Positions 53,596-62,850 of a stretch of DNA of 64,000 nt are shown here, in pieces; within the stretch, counting starts at the first letter, position 1, and the number at the start of each line of letters is the position of its first letter. The notes beneath the pieces are model-generated. The model saw only the letters and a program-made list of their open reading frames with translations. It was not told the origin of the DNA and searched no databases. Made by a program: the position numbers and the translations under genes. This DNA comes from Bacteroidales bacterium (GTDB taxonomy: Bacteria; Bacteroidota; Bacteroidia; Bacteroidales; P3). The stretch covers positions 1 to 64,000 of the forward strand of contig JAFXMW010000025.1 of NCBI GenBank assembly GCA_017530105.1, in the 5' to 3' direction.

Positions 53596-54849
53596 ATGAC
53601 AGAAACTAACGATAAGGTAAAAACCACTGTGAACGTTTCGAGTGAATACGGTAGGCTTAATGCTGTATTATTGCATCGACCAGGAATTGAGATTGAGAGA
53701 ATGACACCATATAATGCCAATGAGGCTTTGTTTAGCGACATTCTGAGCAAACACATTGTGGATAAAGAGTACGCCTCGTTCTGCGGGGTGTTTGAAAAAT
53801 GGGCGAAGGTTTATTATGTGGAGGACATTCTTACCGACTTGATGGAAAATGACGACGTCCGCCAGTTGATTGTGTCGCAAAGTTGCAAGTGGGACGGATG
53901 CGAACATTTGATTGACGAGTTGATGCAACATCCAAGCGACCGCCTCGCCAAGGAGTTGATAGAGGGTGTTCCGTTCCATGGCGACACGGACCCGCTGTCG
54001 TTTAAAGATGACCGTTTCACTCTGAAACCGCTTTACAATCTTTTCTTCACCCGCGATGCGTCGTCGTCGATGTACGACGAGGTGTTGATAAACTCGATGT
54101 CATTTCAGGTGCGTAAGCGTGAATCGCTTATTTACAAGTCCATTTTTGAAGACTATTTCAGGGCAAATACTTTCTGTGCAATGGATGCCAATCCTGCGGC
54201 ACGCACTGAGGGTGGTGATGTTCAGATTGCTTCGCCCGACCTGCTGTGCATTGGCATGGGTATCCGCACCAATTATAAAGGTATAAAGTTTCTTACTGAC
54301 AAATTTGCCCGTGAGCGGGGGAATTTCCGCATTTTAGTGCAAGAGTTGCCCCATAAGCCGGAATCGTTCATTCATCTTGACATGGTTTTCACATTCTTGG
54401 GTAGCCATCAGTGCATGGTTTATCAGCCTATGTTGGAGAAGAACGGCCTCTTTTCAAATATGTCGACCACCCTTGTCGAGTGTGACAACGGTAGGTTGAA
54501 GACCCATGAGTGCAAAAATCTGCTGGAAGGCCTCAAGGCTTGCGGAATGGATATGGAGCCTGTTTTTTGTGGCGGTTATGATACTTGGTATCAAGACCGT
54601 GAGCAGTGGCACAGCGGTGCAAACTTTTTCGCCCTGGGCGATGGCAAGATAATAGGCTATGAGCGCAATGAGAGAACTATTGAGAGTCTAAACAATGCCG
54701 GATTCAGTGTGTTGGATGCCGAAGAGGTGTGCAACGGGAAGGTGGATATGCATGACTATGACAAGTTTGTGGTTGCATTCAAGGCCAGCGAACTGCCTCG
54801 TGCCGGTGGAGGGGCTCGCTGTATGACGATGCCGATTAACAGAGACTGA
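53596..54849 (+). CDS. arcA: Arginine deiminase
   Basis: The 417-residue enzyme hydrolyses arginine to citrulline and ammonia. Guanidino-modifying family motifs are present: FTRDAS (~151-156), EGGDVQI (~205-211), the His-containing FIHLDMVFT (~257-265) and nucleophile Cys409 in GGGARCMTMP. The length is normal. Ornithine carbamoyltransferase and carbamate kinase, its usual partners in ATP production, are not adjacent. It has its own promoter. It may supply ammonia and acid resistance or feed a pathway encoded elsewhere. Confidence 0.93.
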   Translation: MTETNDKVKTTVNVSSEYGRLNAVLLHRPGIEIERMTPYNANEALFSDILSKHIVDKEYASFCGVFEKWAKVYYVEDILTDLMENDDVRQLIVSQSCKWDGCEHLIDELMQHPSDRLAKELIEGVPFHGDTDPLSFKDDRFTLKPLYNLFFTRDASSSMYDEVLINSMSFQVRKRESLIYKSIFEDYFRANTFCAMDANPAARTEGGDVQIASPDLLCIGMGIRTNYKGIKFLTDKFARERGNFRILVQELPHKPESFIHLDMVFTFLGSHQCMVYQPMLEKNGLFSNMSTTLVECDNGRLKTHECKNLLEGLKACGMDMEPVFCGGYDTWYQDREQWHSGANFFALGDGKIIGYERNERTIESLNNAGFSVLDAEEVCNGKVDMHDYDKFVVAFKASELPRAGGGARCMTMPINRD

Positions 54850-54905
54850 AATACCGTTATCAGGAAATAAAGATAGAAATAATAATAACACTACTTAAAA
54901 GTACT

Positions 54906-57900
54906 ATGAAAAGATACCATTTGATGAATAACATCATAGGCTGGGCAGTCTGCATTGTGGCCTGTGTTGTTTACATCCTCACTGCCGAGGCTACTGCATC
55001 TTGGTGGGATTGTGGCGAGTACATCGCTACGGCTAACAAACTTCAAGTGGGGCACCCCCCGGGAGCTCCTTCTTTCCAATTGATTGGACGTTTGTTCTCT
55101 ATGTTTTCGACACCTGAAAATGTCGCCCATGCTGTCAATGTAATGTCGGCGGTATGTAGTGGTTTCACTATTCTGTTCCTTTTCTGGAGCATCACGCTTC
55201 TTGCCAAGCATCTTTTGCCTGACCCGAAGAATCCCGATATGAAGGATGCCCGCACCTGGGCGGTTTTTGCTGCCGGTGTGGTGGGCGCACTTGCCTATAC
55301 TTTCAGCGACACTTTCTGGTTCTCGGCTGTAGAAGGTGAGGTGTATGCCATGTCATCGTTCTTTACTTCGGTGGTGTTCTGGGCCATCCTTAAGTGGGAA
55401 GAGCAGGCCGACGACCCGCACTCGTTGCGTTGGTTGGTGTTGATTTGTCTGTTGGTGGGAATTGCCATCGGCGTTCACTTGTTGAATTTGCTTACTGTAC
55501 CTGCAATAGTATATGTGGTCTATTTCCGCAAATGGCCCCAAACCACTGTCAAAGGCTTTATTTGGAGTGGAGTGATTTCGGTCGTGTTGTTGGCGTTGAT
55601 TCTGTGGGGCATTATTCCCGGCATAGTCAATGTCGATTCAGCTTTCGATGTATTCTTTGTCAACACACTTCATTTGCCTTTCAACACTGGTACAATCGTG
55701 TTTTTCCTGTTGTTGGTTGCTTTGGTGGTGTGGGGGCTTTGGTACACTTCGTCCAAAAAGAAAAACAAACCCGTCATCAATTCTGCCATCCTTGGTTTCT
55801 TGATGCTGGTAATCGGTTATTCGACCTTCTTCCTTTTGGTTATCCGTGCCAACACCAATACTCCGCTTAACGAGAATGCCCCCAAGGATGCTGTTGCCAT
55901 GCGTGCCTATTTGGGTCGTGAACAATATGGTGACACGCCGTTGTTCACGGGTCAATACTATACCGCTGGAGATCCCATTGATGCCAAGAAGGGTTATACA
56001 AAGTATGTGCGTGGCAAAGATGAGCGTGGAAGAGACCGCTACGTTGCGGCTTCGTATCAACAGAAATTTGTTTACCGCCAGGCTCATACAGGTGTTTTCC
56101 CCCGTATGTACAGCAATGATAAGGAACGCCGTCATCCTCAGTTCTATGAATATTGGGCTGGCAAATGCCGTGGCGACCTCAAACCCACTGCATCGCAGAA
56201 CTTGAAATACTTTAACCGGTATCAGATGGGCTGGATGTATTGGCGTTATTTCATGTGGAATTTTGCAGGCCGTCAAAACGACATTCAGGGTCATTATTTT
56301 AACGACGATGGTACACGTGACTACATGAACGGCAACTGGATTTGTGGAATCAAGGCAATTGATGAGGCTCGTCTTGGACCTCAGGACAATTTGCCCGACC
56401 ACATGAAAGAGAACAAAGCACGCAATGTGTATTATCTCCTGCCTTTGTTGCTTGGCCTTTGTGGTTTGGTTTATCATATCAAGCGCAACAAGAAGGACGC
56501 GTTTATCGTGTTCATCATGTTCTTTATGACGGGTATTGCCATTGGTATTTATCTGAACATGCCTCCCCGTCAGCCTCGTGAAAGAGACTATGCCTTTGTC
56601 GGCTCATTCAGTTTCTTTGCCATCTGGATAGGTTTGGCAGTAATGGCTTTGGCAGACTGGATTACCCGTTTGCTTAAGAATGATAAACTTTATAAGTTTG
56701 TCATGCCGGTGGTGTTTGTGGCTTGTATGTTTGCCGCCCCGGTATTGATGGCTGCTGAAAACTGGGACGACCATGACCGTTCTGAAAAGTATGCCGCCCG
56801 CGATTTTGCCAAGAACTATCTTGCTTCGGTTGACAAAAATGGTGTGCTGATTACTTTTGGCGACAACGATACTTTCCCCTTGTGGTATGCACAAGAAGTG
56901 GAAGGGTTCCGTACCGATGTCCGTATCCTCAACTATACCCTGTCGGGAATGCATTGGTATGTGGAGCAGTTGTTCAACAAATTGTACGAGTCAGACCCGA
57001 TGCCGTTCACCCTTACCAAAGACTTTTACGGGTTAGGACGTGATGTCATTTATCTGCAAGACAGGACCAGCGACTATTTCGAAGTCACGGATGTGCTGGC
57101 ATTGCTGCGCGACCATCCCGAGAAGTTCACTGCCCGCGATGCACGTGGCGAAGAGGCCATAGTTCTTCCCACCAATCGTTTCAAAATCACGATTGATGTT
57201 CCTGCTTTGGTTAAGAAAGGAATTATCCCTGCAGCAATCGCCGACCAGGTTGATTCTGTCATAAAATGGCAGATTGGCAAGGGCAGTCTGTTCCGTCATG
57301 AGTTGATGATTCTCGACATTTTGGGAACCAATAAGTTCGAGCGCGACATTAATATCATGAACCCAAGCTATATCCAGCGTGTTTTCACTCCTATCCGTAC
57401 TTATAGTGTGCAGGATGGAATGAATTACAAACTGCTGCCTTATCCTGCAAAATTGTCACAGCCTGTTCTGTTTGACGCGCGTGACAATCATTATGTATTG
57501 CAGACTTTCACAGATGAGACCTATGACTATTTCCTCAACGGATACAAAGATGAAAATGGCGAGATGCATCCGTTGCAATGGGGTAATCTTAACGCTGGTA
57601 TTTATGTCGACCCGGTTAGTGTCAACATGGGTACTGTCCAGCGCCAGTCGTTCTGCATTGCGGCACGCGAGCTGCTTGAAAAAGGCGACACTGTTCGTGC
57701 AAGGAAAATGCTCGAGTATAGCGATGAGTTTTTCCCTGAAAGCAGTTTCTGTTATGACAAGTTCAGCATCATTATGATAGATCTTTATAATGATGTGTTT
57801 GGTGTTGAACGCGCCACAGCAATTTGGGACAGCATCTTCAAATACTATAGTCAGGATTTGGGATACTATTCTCAATATAAAGGCACAGCCAAGGCCGATG

Positions 57901-58034
57901 GTGTCAAACATCTTATTGAAGAATCTTGTCAGTTACTTTATACCTTGCACCGTCTTGCTCTCGAGGTGTTGAAGGACAATGGACGTGCTGAGCAGGCCAA
58001 GACCCTCCTCGATATGCAAGGCATTCAAATTTAG
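54906..58034 (+). CDS. DUF2723 (TMEM260-like) multi-pass membrane protein, probable glycosyltransferase
   Basis: The 1042-residue protein has a membrane half (~1-620) with about 12 hydrophobic segments. The diagnostic DUF2723 start is present: TAEATASWWDCGEYIATANKL region, with Asp35 and Glu38, then GHPPGAPSFQLIGRLF. A conserved PPRQPRERDYAFVGSF block lies near residues 552-567. A soluble, probably periplasmic C-terminal half follows (~620-1042, NGVLITFGDNDTFPLWYAQE). Eukaryotic TMEM260 has been described as a protein O-mannosyltransferase, so a GT-C type transfer of sugar to exported proteins is the best guess. The large Thr/Ser-rich T9SS proteins in this window would be plausible acceptors, which is inference. 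Confidence 0.85.
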   Translation: MKRYHLMNNIIGWAVCIVACVVYILTAEATASWWDCGEYIATANKLQVGHPPGAPSFQLIGRLFSMFSTPENVAHAVNVMSAVCSGFTILFLFWSITLLAKHLLPDPKNPDMKDARTWAVFAAGVVGALAYTFSDTFWFSAVEGEVYAMSSFFTSVVFWAILKWEEQADDPHSLRWLVLICLLVGIAIGVHLLNLLTVPAIVYVVYFRKWPQTTVKGFIWSGVISVVLLALILWGIIPGIVNVDSAFDVFFVNTLHLPFNTGTIVFFLLLVALVVWGLWYTSSKKKNKPVINSAILGFLMLVIGYSTFFLLVIRANTNTPLNENAPKDAVAMRAYLGREQYGDTPLFTGQYYTAGDPIDAKKGYTKYVRGKDERGRDRYVAASYQQKFVYRQAHTGVFPRMYSNDKERRHPQFYEYWAGKCRGDLKPTASQNLKYFNRYQMGWMYWRYFMWNFAGRQNDIQGHYFNDDGTRDYMNGNWICGIKAIDEARLGPQDNLPDHMKENKARNVYYLLPLLLGLCGLVYHIKRNKKDAFIVFIMFFMTGIAIGIYLNMPPRQPRERDYAFVGSFSFFAIWIGLAVMALADWITRLLKNDKLYKFVMPVVFVACMFAAPVLMAAENWDDHDRSEKYAARDFAKNYLASVDKNGVLITFGDNDTFPLWYAQEVEGFRTDVRILNYTLSGMHWYVEQLFNKLYESDPMPFTLTKDFYGLGRDVIYLQDRTSDYFEVTDVLALLRDHPEKFTARDARGEEAIVLPTNRFKITIDVPALVKKGIIPAAIADQVDSVIKWQIGKGSLFRHELMILDILGTNKFERDINIMNPSYIQRVFTPIRTYSVQDGMNYKLLPYPAKLSQPVLFDARDNHYVLQTFTDETYDYFLNGYKDENGEMHPLQWGNLNAGIYVDPVSVNMGTVQRQSFCIAARELLEKGDTVRARKMLEYSDEFFPESSFCYDKFSIIMIDLYNDVFGVERATAIWDSIFKYYSQDLGYYSQYKGTAKADGVKHLIEESCQLLYTLHRLALEVLKDNGRAEQAKTLLDMQGIQI

Positions 58035-58044
58035 TTAAAGTAAT

Positions 58045-58293
58045 ATGTGTGCCAACAGGTCAAACAAGGTTAAGAAAATCAGCTTCACCCTCCCCGAGAG
58101 GGAGGGTGAGATGCTGAAATCTTATGCGGCTGAGTTGGGTATTAGCCGTCAGACAGCGGTGAAGAGGATGGTGCGAGAAGCGTTGAAGCAATACAAAGCC
58201 TCGTCAATGTCATCCGAACCCCGCAACCAGTTAGGACTGTTCGACACATTGCAGATTGACATTTTTAATAATGCCTCGAAAATAAGTGAATAA
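58045..58293 (+). CDS. Small ribbon-helix-helix-like protein
   Basis: The 82-residue protein has a short beta strand (VKKISFTLPE) and two helices (GEMLKSYAAELG, SRQTAVKRMVREALKQY), matching the RHH DNA-binding layout. A polar tail follows. It starts 10 bp after the DUF2723 stop and ends 21 bp before atpB, so all three may be in one transcript. RHH proteins are often antitoxins or small repressors. No toxin-sized gene is adjacent, so an autonomous regulator is more likely. Function unknown. Confidence 0.72.
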   Translation: MCANRSNKVKKISFTLPEREGEMLKSYAAELGISRQTAVKRMVREALKQYKASSMSSEPRNQLGLFDTLQIDIFNNASKISE

Positions 58294-58314
58294 CCAGAAA
58301 CAATTATTAATACG

Positions 58315-59499
58315 ATGAAGAAATTATCTACATTCCTGTTATCATTGACGTTCCTTTTCGGGATGCATTTGTCTGCCCAAGGAACCGATGGTATTCCGGC
58401 AAACGAAATGGAATCGGTGTCTGTCGATGGCTCTACCGTCGGTGTCGATGCCGAGGAGGTGACTGCTGAAGGCGAAGCCGCTTTCAATCCTGGCTCAACC
58501 ATTATCGGACATGTCACGGATGCACATTCATGGCACATGTTCGACTATTTCGACAAGTCCGGAAAAGAACATGCTGTTGCCATCCCTCTGCCTGTAATCC
58601 TCATCAACGATGGTCATCTTGATGTATTCATGTCGTCAAAGTTCCATCACGGCCATGCCGATTATAAAGGATATCGTCTGATAGGCGGTGGCATTGAAAA
58701 GGAAGAGATTGTCTGTGTTGACAATTCCGGCCAGATTCTTCAGGATGAATCCGGCAAAATGGTAAAGCCCATCGACCTTTCCATTACCAAAGTGCCGGCA
58801 GCCATCATGATTATTGTCGTATTATTAATCGTCATTGTGATGATAGCCAAGAACGGTTACAAAAAACGCGAGAATCAAGCTCCCAAAGGACTCCAGTCGC
58901 TGGTTGAAATGCTTGTTGTTTTTGTACGCGACAGTATAGTTCGGCCTATGATAGGGGAGAAGCATTATGAAAAATACCTGCCATACATGCTCACCCTGTT
59001 TTTCTTCATTTTCTTTAGCAACTGCATGGGTCTGATTCCATTCTTCCCTGCCGGTGCCAATGTCACAGGCAATCTTGCTGTCACTGCAACCCTTGCAGTT
59101 ATCACATTCCTCATTACCAACCTCAGTGGCAATAAGCACTATTGGGTAGATATTTTCAACACTCCGGGAGTCCCCGCATGGCTAAAGATATTCCCTTTAA
59201 TGCCCATTGTTGAGTTAGTGGGTGTGTTCACCAAACCCATAGTTCTGATGATTCGTCTATTTGCCAATATGACTGCCGGTCACATTGTCATCTTGGGTTT
59301 TGTGGTCATCATCTTCATCATCAGCAATACCATTTCCATGGGTGTTGGTGCAGGAGTTTCTGTGATTTCGGTTGTTTTCAGTGTGTTCATCAGCGTGCTG
59401 GAATGTCTGGTGGCATACATCCAGGCTTTTGTGTTCACCATGCTCTCCGCCCTTTATATCGGCATGGCTGTTCACGAACCCCATCATGTAGAGGCATAA
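58315..59499 (+). CDS. atpB: F-type ATP synthase subunit a
   Basis: The 394-residue protein is the membrane stator subunit of the F0 proton channel. The essential Arg lies in MIRLFANMTAGH (Arg314), and the helix motif FIFFSNCMGLIPFFPAGAN is near 231-249. It is much longer than the E. coli protein (271 residues). The extra length is an N-terminal region with a signal peptide (MKKLSTFLLSLTFLFGMHLSAQ) and ~110 exported residues, as known in Bacteroidota. No other atp gene is in the window: an RHH gene precedes it and pgk follows. Confidence 0.94.
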   Translation: MKKLSTFLLSLTFLFGMHLSAQGTDGIPANEMESVSVDGSTVGVDAEEVTAEGEAAFNPGSTIIGHVTDAHSWHMFDYFDKSGKEHAVAIPLPVILINDGHLDVFMSSKFHHGHADYKGYRLIGGGIEKEEIVCVDNSGQILQDESGKMVKPIDLSITKVPAAIMIIVVLLIVIVMIAKNGYKKRENQAPKGLQSLVEMLVVFVRDSIVRPMIGEKHYEKYLPYMLTLFFFIFFSNCMGLIPFFPAGANVTGNLAVTATLAVITFLITNLSGNKHYWVDIFNTPGVPAWLKIFPLMPIVELVGVFTKPIVLMIRLFANMTAGHIVILGFVVIIFIISNTISMGVGAGVSVISVVFSVFISVLECLVAYIQAFVFTMLSALYIGMAVHEPHHVEA

Positions 59500-59529
59500 T
59501 ACAGTAGTCTAACCTAAAATAAATTCATT

Positions 59530-60726
59530 ATGAAGTCAATAAAAGAAGTAAACTTCGGCGGTCGCAAGGTGTTGTTGCGCGTCGATTTCAACGTCCCGAT
59601 GGACGACAATAAGAACATCACCGACGATACGCGCATGCGCGAATCTCTCCCCACTATCAACAAGTTGTTGAACGATGGCGCCGCCATCATTATCATGGCT
59701 CATTTCGGCCGTCCCAAGAAAGGCGGTTTCGAGGCTGAGTTTACTCTTCAACCTGTTGCCAAGTATTTGGAAACCCTTATCAACCGTCCAGTGAAATTCA
59801 CCCAGGCTCTGCTTGGCAGCGGTGAACCCGAAGCCATGGCCAAGGAATTAAAGAACGGCGAAGTGATGCTGCTCGAGAACATCCGTTTCTATCCTGAAGA
59901 AACCAAGGGTGGGGAAGACCTTGCCCGCAAGCTGGCCGACCTCGGCGATTGCTACATCAACGATGCCTTCGGCGCCGCCCACCGTGAGCATAGCTCCACA
60001 GCTGTCATTGCTAAATTCTTCCCCAACGACAAATATTTCGGCTTCCTCATGGAAAATGAGGTGCGCAACCTCGAAAAACTGATGCAAAATCCTCCGCGTC
60101 CATTTACCGCTATCATTGGCGGGAGCAAGGTCAGCAGCAAGATTGGTATTCTCGAAAACCTGCTCGACAAGGTGGACAATATGATTATCATTGGTGGTAT
60201 GCGTTACACGTTTACCAAGGCCATGGGCGGAAAGATTGGTAATAGCATTTGTGAGGACGACAAGCTCGACCTTGCCAAAGAGCTCATGCGTCGCATGGAT
60301 GAAAAGGGTGTAAAATACTACCTTCCTGTCGACAGTGTCATCGGTGACAAGTTCGGCAACGATGCCAACACCCAGATTGTCCCCAGCGGTGAAGTCCCCG
60401 ATGGTTGGGAGAGTATGGACTGTGGCCCCGAAAGCTGCAAAGCCATCCACGACATTGTCATGGCCTCCAAAACTATCCTTTGGAATGGTCCTGCCGGTGT
60501 TTTCGAACTCAGCACCTTCGCCAAAGGCACTCAAGAAATCGCCAAGAGTGTTGCCGAAGCCTGCAAACAGGGTTGTTTTGCTGCCGTAGGCGGTGGCGAC
60601 AGTGTGGCTGCCGTCAAGCAGATGGGCATTGCCGACCAAATGAGTTATGTCTCCACTGGCGGTGGCGCCATGCTCGAATACCTCGAAGGCAAAGTCCTTC
60701 CGGGCATCAAAGCCATCCAAGACTAA
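59530..60726 (+). CDS. pgk: Phosphoglycerate kinase
   Basis: The 398-residue glycolytic enzyme transfers phosphate between 1,3-bisphosphoglycerate and ADP. Family motifs include KVLLRVDFNVPMDD (~13-26), substrate-site GRPKKG and HREHSS, hinge TAIIGGSKVSSKI (~193-205), and the C-terminal GGGDSVAAVKQ and VSTGGGAMLEYLEGK. The length is standard. It follows atpB by 30 bp and ends at a strong terminator, so it may share a transcript with the genes upstream. Confidence 0.97.
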   Translation: MKSIKEVNFGGRKVLLRVDFNVPMDDNKNITDDTRMRESLPTINKLLNDGAAIIIMAHFGRPKKGGFEAEFTLQPVAKYLETLINRPVKFTQALLGSGEPEAMAKELKNGEVMLLENIRFYPEETKGGEDLARKLADLGDCYINDAFGAAHREHSSTAVIAKFFPNDKYFGFLMENEVRNLEKLMQNPPRPFTAIIGGSKVSSKIGILENLLDKVDNMIIIGGMRYTFTKAMGGKIGNSICEDDKLDLAKELMRRMDEKGVKYYLPVDSVIGDKFGNDANTQIVPSGEVPDGWESMDCGPESCKAIHDIVMASKTILWNGPAGVFELSTFAKGTQEIAKSVAEACKQGCFAAVGGGDSVAAVKQMGIADQMSYVSTGGGAMLEYLEGKVLPGIKAIQD

Positions 60727-60740
60727 TTAATCATCACAAT

Positions 60741-60776
60741 AAGTGCAGTTGGTTTTTATCAGCTGCACTTTTTTTA
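60741..60776 (+). terminator. Terminator of pgk
   Basis: AAGTGCAGTT (60741-60750) pairs with AGCTGCACTT (60761-60770), one T-G pair, with a T-run directly after. It begins 14 nt after the stop. Confidence 0.9.
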
Positions 60777-60840
60777 TTTCTGTTTATAGCCTATGATAAA
60801 TTATTATCTTAGGTGTTGTGACAAAGTCATCATTTATTTT

Positions 60841-61527
60841 ATGAAACGATTATTATTTCTTCTTCTCCTCTGCATCGTGCAAAATGTAGCCGTGGCTCAG
60901 TGGGCTGTTGGCTTTCGCGGAGGAGTCAACAGTACAAGTATCACCCGGTCTCATGCCGACCGTATCGACGAGACCTATGGAAACTTATGCGGCTATGATT
61001 TCGGTATCAATGCACGCTACTCCATCAATTCCTGGTTGTCCATTCGTGCCGACCTCAATCTCATGCAGCGTAACCACAGACTGCAGCGTCACCTCAATTA
61101 CTTATCACCCGTCTACACCGACCATATCAACACCTATCTCGACCTGCCCATCATGGTCGATTTCTCTTTTGGTGGGAAGAATTTGCGTGGACATCTGTTC
61201 CTCGGTGGCTTTTCCGGCTACTGGTTGTGTCAGCATGTCGAAGGCACCACCTATGTCATGACCGACTATGATGTATTCTTCGTCGATTTCAACGAACCTC
61301 GTCCTTTCAATCGCGAGAACCGTCGTTTTAATGCAGGTCTCATTGGGGGGATTGGTCTCAGCTGCAGCCTCAACGAGTGCATCGACCTCAATCTCGACGC
61401 GCTTTTCTACTACGACCTTGTCAGTCACAACAAAGGCTATGGCATCCTGCAGGATTACCGCTACCTCAACACAGGTTCTTTAACAATAGGCATCGCTTAT
61501 AAACTCAACAAAAAAGAACAGCAATGA
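60841..61527 (+). CDS. Outer-membrane beta-barrel protein
   Basis: The 228-residue protein starts at 60841, where a signal peptide begins (MKRLLFLLLLCIVQNVAVAQ). An upstream ATG at 60793 would add 16 non-signal residues. Barrel-like strands follow (WAVGFRGGVNSTSI, YDFGINARYSINSWLSIRADLNLM, RGHLFLGGFSGYWL), ending in a strand (SLTIGIAYKLNKKEQQ). It resembles the PorT/outer-membrane barrel families, as does the product at 52501. It overlaps the next gene by 4 bp (ATGA), so the barrel and the S41 peptidase are co-translated. Confidence 0.77.
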   Translation: MKRLLFLLLLCIVQNVAVAQWAVGFRGGVNSTSITRSHADRIDETYGNLCGYDFGINARYSINSWLSIRADLNLMQRNHRLQRHLNYLSPVYTDHINTYLDLPIMVDFSFGGKNLRGHLFLGGFSGYWLCQHVEGTTYVMTDYDVFFVDFNEPRPFNRENRRFNAGLIGGIGLSCSLNECIDLNLDALFYYDLVSHNKGYGILQDYRYLNTGSLTIGIAYKLNKKEQQ

Positions 61528-62816
61528 AAAAAACAATCATACTCACCGCAGCCATCGTTATTTTTTTTAGTTCTTGCCGCAAAGAGTCGGACTATGTCCC
61601 CTACATCGGCGAAAGTCACAAGCTGGCTTACAGCACCTACGAGGAGCAGTTCACCTTCCTTTGGAAGAGCATCAGCACCGGTTATGTCTTCTGGGATGTC
61701 GACACCACCGACTGGGACGCCGTCTACAATCGATTTCTGCCTCAATTCAGAGCTTTAGACCAGCGCTATTCCGACAGTGGCAATGTTACCGTCAACGATT
61801 TGAGCAAGGTTTACAATGAAATATTCGGCCGTATGAAAGACCATCACATGTCCGTCATTGTCCAGAACATCCATCCTCATCCATCCGATTCTGGCCGTCT
61901 TGTCTATGTTCGTCCAGGCCAGATAGAAGTTGAACAGCGCGATTATTTTATTGAGAAGTCTTCCAGTGAACGAACCTCCATTCGTGCCTTCCTCGATAGT
62001 ATTGAAAGTAGAGGCTATACAGTGTTGGTTCATCAACATGGCACTTTCCCGTTCCACGAGGAGGCCATCTCCTCTGAGGTAACCTACCATTACATTCTCT
62101 TCCGGTTGCCCGATGGTCGTCTGGTCCCCTATCTTTGGCAGTCCATGGCCGCTTTCACTCCGGTCATTCGTTCCTTGGGCAGCAATACTTCCACCGGTGT
62201 TGGTGCCGTCCTTCTCAACAACTGGCTTCGTGCCATCACCGACACTCCGCGTTCTCAGCTTGCTGGCATCATCCTCGACAACCGCTCCAACAATGGTGGC
62301 TATCAGGACGACCTCGACTATCTCATCGGCACCTTCCTCACCCAACCTGTCGAGGTAATGAAAACCCGCTACAAAGAAGGCCCCGGCCGTCTCGAATATT
62401 CTCAGTGGGCTCCCTACTACATTAATCCCAACAAGAAATACTTCCGCGACATCACCGCCGAAAAAATACCCTATGTCATCCTTTGCGACATCAACTCCAT
62501 TAGCATGGGCGAGATTGAACCCATGTGTGCCAAAGTCGCCCTCCCCACTGTCTATACTATTGGTGAGCGCACCTATGGTGCCAACTGCCCTTTGCAACCC
62601 TACACCGACATCAACCTCAACTATGGTGGTCCCTTCGGCGACGGTCTGAACTACCATTGCCATTATATCTACACCTCCACTTTCGAAGCACTTATTGACG
62701 GTCGCATTACCGAGGGCAGTGGCCATACTCCTGACCGCATCATCCTCCGCAAAGACTACAATGGCGACTTCAAGCCTCAGCTCGATGCGGCTCTCAACTA
62801 CATCGCCAACTATTGA
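61524..62816 (+). CDS. S41-family peptidase lipoprotein
   Basis: The 430-residue protein has a lipoprotein signal (IVIFFSSC, Cys18). An N-terminal helical region (~30-125, TYEEQFTFLWKSISTGYVFWD) is typical of Bacteroidota S41 proteins, followed by the tail-specific-protease core: GIILDNRSNNGGYQDDLDYL (~248-267) and CDINSISMGEIEPMCAKVALP (~322-342) with the likely nucleophile Ser328 or Ser330. A canonical PDZ domain is not obvious. The start overlaps the barrel gene stop. It probably degrades envelope or imported proteins at the membrane surface. Confidence 0.85.
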   Translation: MKKTIILTAAIVIFFSSCRKESDYVPYIGESHKLAYSTYEEQFTFLWKSISTGYVFWDVDTTDWDAVYNRFLPQFRALDQRYSDSGNVTVNDLSKVYNEIFGRMKDHHMSVIVQNIHPHPSDSGRLVYVRPGQIEVEQRDYFIEKSSSERTSIRAFLDSIESRGYTVLVHQHGTFPFHEEAISSEVTYHYILFRLPDGRLVPYLWQSMAAFTPVIRSLGSNTSTGVGAVLLNNWLRAITDTPRSQLAGIILDNRSNNGGYQDDLDYLIGTFLTQPVEVMKTRYKEGPGRLEYSQWAPYYINPNKKYFRDITAEKIPYVILCDINSISMGEIEPMCAKVALPTVYTIGERTYGANCPLQPYTDINLNYGGPFGDGLNYHCHYIYTSTFEALIDGRITEGSGHTPDRIILRKDYNGDFKPQLDAALNYIANY

Positions 62817-62850
62817 GTCAAGTATTTTAGCCATTTAAACACTTATTGTC

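Noticed and set aside
58045..58293. Type II antitoxin of a toxin-antitoxin pair
   Set aside because: The RHH fold fits, but no toxin-sized partner is adjacent; the neighbours are DUF2723 and atpB.
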